DNA from: Pegea sp. RAD2-039 | Lineage: Eukaryota > Chordata > Thaliacea > Salpida > Salpidae | Direction: 5' to 3' | DNA length: 64,000 nt | Assembly: GCA_034620365.1 (NCBI GenBank) | Contig: JAQGEQ010000084.1 | Coordinates: 2,170,001-2,234,000 of the forward strand | Shown: positions 32,216-42,852 of the stretch, piece after piece | Numbering within the stretch: position 1 is the stretch's first letter | Layout of the letters: each line of letters starts with the position of its first letter | Made by a program: the position numbers and the translations under genes | The notes under the pieces: model-generated | The model's input: only the letters and a program-made list of their open reading frames with translations | Told to the model about the DNA's origin: nothing | The model's database searches: none

Positions 32216-33243
32216 CAAAACTTAAAGATAATGAAGAATTAAAGGCTATATTTTAGAACTGATAGAGCCCTAAATAAATAAAAAGGATTTTTTCAGGTTT
32301 ACAAGTTAGTTTGTCCTTAATATTGTGCATGAAAGTTAAAATGTTAAGATCAGTGGTTAAAACGTCATTAATAAAATTTAGTTTATATCTTAATTCATTT
32401 ATTCCTTGCTTTGAGGACGATAATTTTAGGCTCATTATCTTTGGTTAAAAATCTTTAGTTGGGGGATTTTCAAATGAAACTCGTGTAGAAAGTTAGTAGA
32501 AGTTTGTAAAGCTTATTAAAGTGTTTAAAATGTAGTTTAAAAAAGTTTAATTTTATGAAAATTTATAGAAATTTTGTGAAGCCAAATAATATTAACAAAG
32601 TTATACATATTTTTAAGTTGACTGGTTTACTTATTTGTAGCAATTGTTAAATGCATGAGTAAGTACACATAAACTTAGACAGTAAGATTTTTAGTTTTAA
32701 TCTCTTTTGATAAATTTTTAATTTTTCTTTTATTAATTTGATTTTTTAAGGTCTATTCATTTTTTCTTGGTAACTAGAGATTGATTTTGTAAATATTATT
32801 AAGCCCTATTATAAGAATTGTAATTATAATAAAAAACAATTTTAAAAATCAATTTTTATAGTAATACTTGAAAGTAGATAAACCTAAATTATTTTGACTT
32901 AAGCAAATTTAGAGCAAATATAAATTGCCTTTTAATTTCCCTGATGTATAGTATATTTTTTATATTGATTATAATCATTTTAAGTATTATATTTATGTAC
33001 TTATTTTATTATGAGAATTAAATTGGCTTTAATTTTTATAATTTGTTTGCCTTTTTGGTTACTTTTGGTTAGATATTTTTACTCAAGGTAATAGATAGTA
33101 TTTAGAATAAGTTGTTATTTATAAAAAAAAAATTATTTTATGTATAGCATATATACCTGTTGAAATATACAACTCTTTCATAAGCTCACTTTAATCCTAA
33201 TTAGTTGTTTTTTTAGAAAGTAAAATTTTTAATTTGATAAAAA
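32216..33243. other. Spacer upstream of PBDC1, possible LINE flank
   Basis: The part up to about 32460 holds a 60-codon minus-strand open frame (32253-32435) that may belong to the same retrotransposon, in the linker before the reverse transcriptase. The rest is AT-rich and presumably includes the PBDC1 promoter. No other feature was seen. Confidence 0.4.
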
Positions 33244-34475
33244 ATGAGTGCTGAACAGTATACAAATGATGTAAGTTTTAAATTAATTGCTTTGTTCTTT
33301 TATTTTATAAAATGTTTAAACTATTTTGAGAACTTTAGAATTTATATTTTTTATTTAAAAAAACTTAATTGTTTAATTATAATTGTTTTAACAAGCTAAT
33401 TAACAAGTTAATTTATTCAAGATAGATTTGCTTTATCAGTTAAATCATTTTAAAATATATTTATCCTATTTTCAAGAGCACTGTGGAGATTGCTTGGGCA
33501 ATCAAAGCATATGAAGAGGCTGAATTACATTTCAATGTAAAACAAGTTGAAAATACATTTCTTAAAAACTTATTTAAACTTCTTTTTTACCCTGAGTATA
33601 TTAAAGTTATAAACAATTCTAGATAAATTACGTTATTTTTATTTAATACTTATTGATATACTCTAAATAATTCAACTTTTTATCTAGCTGATCACATCAG
33701 TAAATCCTTTTCATCTGAAGCTATCTCCTTATGATGACATGGTTTATGAAAAGTTTCGTTCAGATTTTCCAGATTTTAGCATTGAACAAATTGATGAGGA
33801 AACTCTTAAAAGCCCTGAAGCTAAAAAGGTTGATGAGACTCTATAGATATCAAATATTAGCTTTTATTTGTCAAATTTCAGGTTTGGAGAAAGTTCTGTA
33901 ATCAGTTTGAAGGCAAAGTTGATAGCTTTAATTATGGAACTTTGCTTAGATTAAATCCTTATGAGGATTATAGTGAAAAGAACTCAGTTTTTGGTAAACT
34001 GGATTTTAATATATTGAACTTTTGTTTAAAAAGTTTATTAATAATTTATTTATATTAATTTAAAGTAGTTACTACAAATTTTTACTAATTAAGGTTACTA
34101 AAAAAATTAATTAAGTTAATGAAATATATGTTTTACTTATATCAATTATAAAAGAAATATTAAAAATTTAGCAGCTTTTTATTAAGATATGTTAATTTTA
34201 TCAAATAACTAAAAAATTTCTGCTTTTATAAATAAATCTAAAACATAAAAAATCCAATTCTTCAACCTTTTGATGTATTTATTTTTTCTTCATTAATAAA
34301 TAATTAGTTGAAAATATTATTTTTAGCAACTCGAATTCAATTTCTTGCAATTGAAGTTGCACGAAACAGAGAAGGGTTTAACAAGAAGACTTTCGATAAC
34401 TTTCTAAAAGATCGTATCTCTGCACAAAAAATGAAAGAAGTCGTTGAGATTGCTGACAAAGTCTCCATCTCTTAA
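33244..34475 (+). CDS. PBDC1: PBDC1 homologue (polysaccharide biosynthesis domain-containing protein 1)
   Basis: Five exons, 33244-33270, 33477-33536, 33688-33828, 33882-33993 and 34327-34475, join in consistent phases to a 162-residue protein starting MSAEQYTND and ending VSIS. Signature blocks are VEIAWAIKAYEEAELHFN, FRSDFPDF, KKVWRKFCNQFEGKVDSFNY, GTLLRLNPYEDYSEKN and ATRIQFLAIEVARNREGFNK, matching the small conserved eukaryotic PBDC1 (CXorf26) family. Known members have a single small globular domain; the human protein adds a long charged tail that is missing here. Despite the domain name, a sugar-synthesis role is not established; work on relatives points to a chaperone-like role. A poly(A) signal sits at 34560. 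Confidence 0.93.
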
Positions 34476-36152
34476 TATTGCAGTGATGGCAAAATTTAAG
34501 ATAAATTTAATAATTTTACTTTTTCTACTTTATGAAAAAAAATTTTTGTTTCTTTGCTCAATAAACAAAATAAAATTTTACCTTGTTTAAAAAAAACTTT
34601 TGATTGTAATTAATTTTGAGACAATCTTTTATGTATCAGTTGCTAAACGCTATTTCTAATAATCTAATTGAGTGTTATTAAAATGTTGTCATTTCAAATA
34701 ACTTTACTGACTATGACTCAATCGGCCACCTAATCTTATTTAGTAGTGACTTCTGCTCCCCTGATTCGACAAACTTAGATACGTGTACGAGAAAAGTCAC
34801 GAGCAAAGTTTTATTTACTAATTTGTAGGACTTACTCCAAGAAACATTTTTTTATATAAAATTTAATTATTTATTTTTTTTCATTATTCTATTGGTAGAG
34901 TTGATAATTAAAACTTACTCAAAACTGAAAGGTCGGTAGCTGCTGATCTAATAAAGAAAAAAATAGTAAATAAAAGTTTATTCCAAAGATTGGTTTTAAT
35001 TTAAAGTCTTTATCTACAAGAGATAGTATTAACTTGTAGAAACTGATAATAAATTTATAGAACTACTTCTGATATGGATAGGGGCACCGTTTATCTCTGA
35101 AAACAGTATGAATAAGTTTGTGCATGGAAATAAACAGCTTCCTATAAAATAATCTTAAACAATTTTTATCAAAACTAACGTAGCTTTACCAAAATGTGAA
35201 ATTATGGTCGCAATCTCCAATTACTAGCAAGTAAACGAAATTTTAAAGTAAATTTGCTTATAAAGAAAATTGTTCTGAAGTTAGTACAAAAATATGATAA
35301 AAAGAATTTTGAGAATCTCACTTATTTTCCGACAAAAAATTACATTTTGTAAAGCTTGACACCATGACACTATTTTTGAATAAATGGAAAAGATTTAGAA
35401 ATTTTTTTAGTAACACTATTTTTACTGTCGAACGACTTTCAAATTGATAAACAAATAAAGTAATAAATTTTTAGTCCGATCAAAAAAAAATTGTTTTTTA
35501 AATATTTATAGAATTTTTAAATTGTCAAGTTAATTAGCCTCAATATCAACACCATTCTTGTACAAATAAAGCACTAGTACTTTATAAATGTTTTCTACTT
35601 TTTTGATTGACAGAATAATTTTTTAGATATTTGTAATTTATAAACATTTATTATATAAAATTTGATTTTATATATCTTTTTTTATAAGATAAACAATAAT
35701 TTAAACACTATAATTTCTAATTAAATTATTATTTATACATATTATTCATTATCGAAAATATAGTGTTTTTAATATAGATCATCAATTTGAAAAAAGGATA
35801 ATAGTTTTGAGTAATTATGTAATAATAATATTGTCATATAACAATTTTGATTGATAATTTGTGGTTTACCTTTTTATATCTCTACAGTGTTTTTATTCTT
35901 TCTATATTAATCTTAAATTGTAATACTTAAGACCTTTCAGTTATGTATTTGCTCATAGTACTTAGTTTTTGTTTGATATAAGATTACATTTGTCACTTTC
36001 AGCCATACCTTGATTAGATGAAATGAATAATAATATAATTATTATTATTATTATAATAATGCCTAAATTAAGTTTTTAATATTAATTCATCACAGTTTTA
36101 TAGATTGAATCTATTTGTAATAATTTATATATTATATTATATTTTTATAATT
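34476..36152. other. Intergenic, with PBDC1 poly(A) signal and an AT microsatellite
   Basis: AATAAA at 34560-34565 is the likely PBDC1 poly(A) signal. An (ATT/AAT)n tract lies at 36027-36060, just before the next gene. The remainder is AT-rich with no recognisable gene. Confidence 0.6.
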
Positions 36153-38993
36153 ATGGAAAATGAGCAAAACATATCAAGCGAAAAGCTAGAAAATATTCCA
36201 TTTTATTTGGAATCTTATCATAAGAAGCTTAAAGAACTCGAAGACAGTTGGACCGACAAAAAAGATACTAACGGAAAGTTAGCTGAAGAAATAACCAAAA
36301 GTAAATTCTATTTTCTAAATTGCTGTATTACATTTTTGTTGAATTAAAACATGTAATATTTTATAGTTGAGGAAGAGTGTATAGAGCAAGAGTCAATAGC
36401 AATTGGATTAAGAAGTAAGTTTTTTTTCCGAAATATTTATAGATCGTCTTGAAAAGGTACTTTAGAAATAAGTTTGGTATTTTTCGATTTGTAGCAACTA
36501 ATTGACTTATTGCTTAACTTTGATGAATGTCTGATTTATACCATTTATTGAATGATTTAGTCATAAACTTATTATTTTTATCTGGTTTTTTAAATTTTAT
36601 ATGAAATCCGCTATTTTGACCTCTTTTATAAGATATTTGATTTTGTATTACTCTAAAAATATTGTAAACATAAACATTTTTAAGTTATAAACTTTTTAGT
36701 CTGAGTTGTCAAAAATAATTGATGAATTTGTTAAACTGTTTAAAGCAAGTAATATGATAGTATAATTTTTTTAATAAATCAAGTCTTATCAAAAATGTTA
36801 ATAATGATTGATTAAATAATTTCACTTTTATAATTCTTGACATTTTTATCTCTTAGAAAATAAGGCAGTTAGTGAAAAATTAATTGAAGATGAAAATGAA
36901 AAGTTAGAGAAAGTCAAACAAGATAATAAAAATATTTCAAAAATGATCCTGTCATTAAAAGATAAGGCTGAACAAGTTGGGATTTTTTTGCTATCAGATT
37001 AAACATTTATATATTTTTCCATTCTGATTTCTGTAAGTTTGAAGAAATTTATATTTGTTCCAGGAGAGACTAAAGACTTTGAATGATGTACACGAATGGG
37101 GTATCAAGATATCGAATATGATTAAAGATTTAGAAGACTGGTCTACTTATTATGTGAGTAGTCTTTCATTTTAGTATTGTATAATTTTCATTCAAATCTC
37201 TAAATAAAAGTTTAAATTTTGTTTGTTTATAGAAACCAAAGGAACTTGAAGCTACTTTGGAGAAAGTATCTAAAGAAATATTAGAAAAGAAGCAAGAATG
37301 TAAGTTCGATTATTCTTGACTAAGATAGATCATATAATTCTTCAAATAATTTGCTTGAAAATAATGTTTATTGGTTATTAAAAACATATTTATGAATATT
37401 CTTGATAAAAATTAGCTTTTTAAACTTTAATTATTCATATATAGCTCATGGATTGAAGACTTTTATGTTCTCTATTATGCCCATCTAAGACATATTTTGT
37501 GTAGAACTTTATAGTTGTATGTAAAAGTCTTGCCCTGGTTGGTTTTAAAAAAATAAGCCCGCTTCGGACGCAGACGGCCATGTATGTAGCATAAATGTGC
37601 CAGGACTTCACTCTCCACGCCAGCCGGGTTATGTAGACTGATGTATCTGCGCCCAGCCGGCGTTGCAGGAGCTGCCGGAACGACACAGTGCCCACGGGGC
37701 TCCAACTCTGGCTTTAAATTCGGAGTTTTACATCTCCTAGAAGTGTCGTCATTTTACCAGACTAATAGGGCCCTTTTACCCGGCTTTTTATATTAACTTT
37801 TCCTTGGTTAGCTTATATGTTACTATCTTGCTTTTTTGAAATAGATCTTGTCTACTTAAGCAAACAATAAATGAGATCTTGTATTCGCAAAGTTTTCCAT
37901 CGATTGTAGAAAAACATTTATTAACGAAATTTAAATAACTGATTCTAATATTTATACACAGTATACATCTAAGTGGAGCACATCTTCTAATTGACATACA
38001 TCTTTTTGTAGATATAAATCTGGATAGCCATTCTAAAGGACTTCGTTTAGAAAAGTCTGAACTTTTGAACAATAAGAAACTAAGTAAGTTTCTGCAGGTT
38101 CATTTATTAGATCTTGTTGAACAGCAAATAATAATTTTGTCATTTTTCACAATATCGCTGAATTTTTCCTCAAATTGTTTTAAATAATTTTCAAGATTAT
38201 TTCAAATAAACTTCAAATATATTTTGAATTGATCGTTTTATTTCATTTTACAGAAAATGAATTTCTTATGAGTAATGAAGCAGCTTATTGTTTGTAAGTT
38301 TACATTTTCTTTTGTTTTTTATAACTTTTATGAATAAACTTTTAATAGCAATTTAGTGTCACCATGAGAATTGAATCAGTTTAAAGTTAATTCATAAAAT
38401 TAGTTTTTATTTCTATCTACAAACCTAATCTCTGCAGGTTTCTTTTTTATTACTTAGAGAATTTTCTGAAGCAAACTTTGTTTTATGTGATAATAGATGT
38501 CAGATGGAAATATTACATTCAGTAGTTGCCTGTTTAAAACAATTAATTTTCTTGTTCAACTTTTGTTGGAGTTTATTTCTTCATCTGATTGTTAAAAAAT
38601 TATTTTAGTTTTCTGATTAGGATATTCTAAATTCAATTTTTATATAGAAAATCAAAAAATAAACTTTTAATACCTGATTTAAAAGCAAAGTTCTCAGTTT
38701 TTAACAAAATTATTTTCAATTGAACAATTTTTGTTTGCCCCTCAAACAAAAATGACCAGTTAAGATACCAGTTCTGAATATATCATAGAAATCTACTACA
38801 GATTGGATCTAAAAGATCATCTTATATTAAAACTAATATTATTTTTCAGAGATTTCATGAATGAATTGTCTGCTGATACAGAAATTAACAATTTAAAGGA
38901 AGAAATTGAAAAGTAAACTATTTGTTATCTTTTGATCAAACTATTTGATAAAATTTTATTTATAGATTGGAAACTTGGATTTCTGAAAACTGA
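36153..38993 (+). CDS. Unrecognised small coiled-coil protein, nine exons
   Basis: Exons 36153-36300, 36367-36414, 36857-36975, 37064-37153, 37233-37299, 38012-38083, 38254-38293, 38850-38912 and 38966-38993 join in matching phases to 224 codons plus TGA. The protein is rich in E, K, L and N. It starts MENEQNISSEKLENIPFYLE and has heptad-like stretches (KLIEDENEKLEKVKQDNKNI, LEATLEKVSKEILEKKQE, LKEEIEKLETWISEN). No signal peptide, membrane segment or catalytic motif is visible. Size and predicted helix recall small kinetochore or microtubule-associated coiled-coil subunits, but I cannot assign a family. The first ATG giving a clean start is at 36153; an upstream in-frame ATG at 36105 would add an implausible hydrophobic A/T-coded stretch. 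The donor of exon 3 (GTTGGG) is weak. AATAAA follows near 39044. Confidence 0.72.
37556..37712. other. GC-rich island inside intron 5 of the coiled-coil gene
   Basis: About 157 nt are strikingly GC-rich in a very AT-rich intron, with phrases such as GCCCGCTTCGGACGCAG and CGCCCAGCCGGCG. Two overlapping minus-strand frames of 76 and 86 codons cross it but match nothing I know. ACGACAC at 37680-37686 pairs with GTGTCGT at 37743-37749. It could be an insertion, a structured RNA or a foreign fragment. Confidence 0.5.
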
Positions 38994-39751
38994 GGATTTT
39001 ATTTCTTTGCACCGAAAATTTGTTGTGATGTTCAATATTCTTAAATAAAACATTTTTCTTTCATCGAATTTTTACTCATTGTAATGACCAGAAAAAACGT
39101 TTTATTTGCAAGATTCAAAACTAAAAAAGTACAGTATTTTGATGCATATTCATTGAAGTATAAAAAATAGAAATCATCTACTGATGTATTACGAATAGCT
39201 GTCTGTCGCAATGCAAATTAAAACAAGTTACCCAACATTAAGAGACTATTAAAATCATTATCATAAGATAATAGTTAAAATTATTTGAAGCCTATTTTAT
39301 CAAAATTATTAAACCTATATACAACCAAAATGAATTTAATATAAGTTAAGTATGATTAGATATCGTTGGTAAGAAACCTTGAGCGTTGATTTGATGTTGT
39401 CATCACTTAGATCAGATGTTCAATCATGGATTGATCCAACAACAACATCTGTATCATAATACCATGAATAGAGAAAATGATATTTGTAAATGTCATAATT
39501 GTTAACAGTCTAGATCTAACTAAGGGTATTGGTCATTAAAATTGCATTCAGAAGCGATTTGTAGTAGATAAAAGTAGAAAATAAGAATTAGTTACCATTC
39601 GAATCAAAACTTCGATGAATATAAAATGATCTTCGCCTGTAAATCTCATTTGAGAGGTTGAAGAGTCCTGAAAGAATTCAACTCATTGAAACAAGACTTC
39701 AATAGAAAGTTTTACTGGCTAAACAATTTATTGATATATTTGGTTAGCTAT
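38994..39751. other. Short intergenic stretch between convergent genes
   Basis: It holds the 3' ends of the coiled-coil gene (+) and of the HEXIM-like gene (-). No other feature is seen. Confidence 0.6.
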
Positions 39752-40534
39752 TTAAATCATATTAGAGTGGGACTCATCGTCTGTATCAAGTTGGACTAGA
39801 TCAACTCCATTATTCACTGAATTTCTGATTTTTAATAAAATGTTTTTCACTTTTTCTTCTAACTCAATGTGGGATTGTAGCTCAATACACTCTACCTCTA
39901 GATTACAACAATCCTCACGAATTTTATCTGTGGGTAAACCAGAGATACGTTCTTGATGTTTAAAAGCTTCCTCCCTCACAAAGGAATCATCGCTCTCATA
40001 ATCACTCTCATCAGGATGGTCTTCTACATCCAGACTTTCACTATCATCGGGGTAATCTTCTAACTCCAGACTTTTACTTACTTCAGGGTAGTTTTCTAAT
40101 TCCAAGCTTGGACTTACTTCAGGGCAATCTTCTACTTCCAGACTTTCACTTACATCAGAGGGATCTTTTAGCTCCAAACTTCCATTCATCTGAGATTTTT
40201 CATGTATACAATGTTCACTTTCTTCAAGATAATTTTCAAATAAAACTCCTTCAAATTCAACTCCTTGTGTATTAACATAGCTGAAATCTTGTTTAGAGTC
40301 ACTAGACATAACCATATCTAATTTTGCCTTCATCGCATCTTGAATTAAAAAAGAAGTGGTGTTGGCAGGGGCATTCATTCTGGGCCTAATATAAAGTCCA
40401 CGGTCCCTAACTCGCCTTTTACTTCGGCTCTTGCAGCGGCTTCGACGAGGTTTATATTTCATACTCTCCGATATTGAAGAAGAGTTGTCAAAGGATTCAG
40501 TGGTCTCCGAAGTTCCAGGATCAGAAACATTCAT
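39752..40534 (-). CDS. HEXIM-like protein (putative P-TEFb/7SK regulator), single exon
   Basis: A 260-codon uninterrupted frame starts MNVSDPGTSE. It has the layout of HEXIM proteins: an arginine-rich stretch (RRSRCKSRSKRR, residues about 30-41), then APANTTSFL (55-63) matching the conserved APYNTTQFL segment, then a long acidic region, then a C-terminal stretch that could form the coiled coil (KIREDCCNLEVECIELQSHI). In known HEXIMs the basic motif binds 7SK RNA, the PYNT segment contacts and inhibits CDK9/cyclin T, and the C terminus dimerises and binds cyclin T. The tyrosine of PYNT is alanine here. HEXIM1 and HEXIM2 are also encoded by a single coding exon in vertebrates, which fits. Similarity outside the central motif is weak, so this may be a fast-evolving homologue or convergence. 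Confidence 0.6.
   Translation of the reverse strand: MNVSDPGTSETTESFDNSSSISESMKYKPRRSRCKSRSKRRVRDRGLYIRPRMNAPANTTSFLIQDAMKAKLDMVMSSDSKQDFSYVNTQGVEFEGVLFENYLEESEHCIHEKSQMNGSLELKDPSDVSESLEVEDCPEVSPSLELENYPEVSKSLELEDYPDDSESLDVEDHPDESDYESDDSFVREEAFKHQERISGLPTDKIREDCCNLEVECIELQSHIELEEKVKNILLKIRNSVNNGVDLVQLDTDDESHSNMI
40001..40180 (-). repeat. Five tandem 36-bp repeats coding for acidic 12-mers
   Basis: Residues 119-178 of the HEXIM-like protein are five units: SLELKDPSDVSE, SLEVEDCPEVSP, SLELENYPEVSK, SLELEDYPDDSE and SLDVEDHPDESD. They expand the acidic region by in-frame duplication. Confidence 0.85.
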
Positions 40535-41699
40535 AACTAACTAAAATGTTGTATTAACTTTCTGAAAAATAAATCTGTTTTTAAATTACTGCTAAATTTT
40601 GATGTTAACATCTAGAAGCTTTTTTAAAATAGCTGAAATTAATACGTAAAGCTAAACCAAAATGATGACGTTATCACCATTAAACTATTTTCAGCTGGTG
40701 GTAACCAGTTTCAATAATTATTTTTTAAGTCAGTTAGAAATGAAGTTACTGTGAATAACGGATGGTTCCTAGATCAAGTCGGTCCAATATTAAAGAATTA
40801 CTTACCTCGATGGTAGAGCAAGAAACTGCTAATAAAGTTTATGTAATAATACCTGGCATAAGTTAACTAAACTACCAAAAAACTTCTTAACAAATATAAA
40901 AATACTCTAAATGCAAGACTTGTTAATTCCTCTAAACACACTTGAAGCTTCCTAGATTTAGTAAAAGCCCCTAAAAATGTTTTAGGTTCTCTGGGCATGC
41001 TCTCAGTACACTAAACATGTTGCATTCCTAAAAATATTAGGTCCTTTTTCAGGCTTACGAGTTTTGCTTTTTAAATAGTGACTTAAAGTAATGAAACTGA
41101 AAAAAAAACTTTTGCTGCATATCTAAGTCTTCTTATAACTTCAAGTTAACATCAAATGACTAAAAATAAATAACTAGCTGCGGTTGAAACTTGACATTTT
41201 CAAACTGCTAGTTTAGTCTCAAAAAAGCAAAAAAATAGATTATTTTATTCAAGTATAGATCATTGCAATACTTCAAATAATAAAGCTATTTTTCTACCTT
41301 TTGTAGTTCCAAATCAGCTTTGCTTCATCAACAAGTTTGTGATAAAACAATATTTGTAGTTAGATCTTATAAAATTTGAGGTGACTCACTAGCACTTTTC
41401 GTTTGCCATTTCTAGAAATGAGTCACTCTTCAAAAAGATCGTACAAATTACGTGGAGTAAACGTAGGTTGCTTTGAAATAAATACTAAAGTCGATTATAA
41501 ATCTTGCATGGGAAGCATATATACAGCAATCATATAAGACCATTGAATTAACAGCTGTTTTCAAGTAAGTTTTTGCATTTCACAATAAACACCAGAAGTT
41601 TGAATTCCTTTTGATCAGGGTAAATAGCAAACTGGAGGACAGAAAAGCGCCAAGATGTTTAAAAGAAAGAAAACTTAGAACAAATTACAGCAGTCAGGA
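40535..41699. other. Intergenic, AT-rich, upstream of the HEXIM-like gene
   Basis: It should contain the promoter of the HEXIM-like gene. A 39-codon plus-strand frame (near 41413-41532, starting MSHSSKRSYKLRG) follows an acceptor-like TTTCTAG, but nothing joins to it. No confident feature. Confidence 0.4.
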
Positions 41700-42340
41700 G
41701 TTTTGGAATATCTTAGAAAAAATTAGTCCCTGAAAGATTTCGTCATTAATTCTTGCTGCCGTTTTTGGTCATGGAGTTTTTCCCAGGTCTTTAACATTTG
41801 TTTACATTGCCCAAATAGCATAGGATGTTTACTGGTGGTGGATTCCTCAAAGTTTTGATCTGCATCATTCTTTTCTTTTTCCTTTTCGACATTCTAATGA
41901 TTGACCTATAAGAGATAGAATTCAGAAATTGTCTTGGGCCTTGTGATTCAGACATATAGATTGCAAATACAGCCATGGGTCCATTTATCCAGTCTAATTT
42001 AGCAAATCATAACAGTCTTAAAGTATTTCATCTATCATCTCCATCAGGACTCTTCAATTTGTTGATGTCAAGACTCCTTTCCATTCAATTATAAGAAGTA
42101 GTGTCCTACTTAGTATCATCATGTTTTCTTCACTTAATGAGTTACTTTTAGAGAGTAAATACTTCTTTGAACATCTAACAAGACAAATAAAAAGTCATGT
42201 GATTCCTTTTGTGATGAAATCAGTAATAAGTTTTTTCATGAATAATCTAACTCAGATTGGTCAGTATTGTGATGGTATGTTGGGCTTCTGGATTAGTAGT
42301 TGTAGCAAATAAGTTTTGCTGAGAGCCACTGTTTTAGATT
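41700..42340. other. Less AT-rich island with open frames on both strands, unresolved
   Basis: On the minus strand a frame reads NVEKEKEKNDADQNFEESTT and on through GQCKQMLKTWEKLHDQKRQQ to a stop at about 41736, preceded by acceptor-like sequences. A second minus-strand frame (from 41976) reads MAVFAIYMSESQGPRQFLNS. On the plus strand 42121-42312 is open for 63 codons. Only one strand can be real. Nothing is recognised. It could be a small gene or an eroded transposon. Confidence 0.3.
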
Positions 42341-42672
42341 AAAAAAATATTAAAAGTTCTTAAAAAACCTCACAAGATTTATCCTACAACAGTTTTTTGC
42401 TCAAGACTTATTTTCAGAATGAACAATATTATAAAAAATTAAGGATCAGTAGAAAAAGATAAAATAAAAAGATTTTTTTTTTATGCATTCGTTAAAAAGC
42501 TGCAACTACGGAATAATTGGGTCAATAAAAAATATGAAAAATGCGAGGCAAGAGCCTTTGGACTTAAGATGCGTCAAAAATATTGAAAGTTCTGAGTAAA
42601 ATGAGGATCAAAGTTAGATCCCTAGAATCTCAAAGCTTCAGGTCTACTTATCTTTACTTATAATTTCGAGGA

Positions 42673-42740
42673 TGACGTCATGGGAAACTATTACTAACTG
42701 CTGTCTTCTCATTGGTTGAATAACACTTGCACTTATATAC
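42673..42740 (+). promoter_or_regulatory. Promoter-like cluster: CRE, inverted CCAAT and TATA, no gene recognised
   Basis: TGACGTCA (42673-42680), ATTGG (42711-42715) and TTATATAC (42733-42740) occur in promoter order within 70 nt. Downstream, 42775-42852 contains a short open stretch (SGIHDKSLEIAPHLIEAIRD) ending in TAA, without a clear start. Functional status is inference. Confidence 0.3.
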
Positions 42741-42852
42741 AAAAAACATACACGTCGATTGAAATTGCATTGTCGGGTATCCATGATAAATCTCTAGAGA
42801 TTGCCCCACACCTTATTGAAGCGATCAGAGATCTGATTGAGTTCTGCATCTA

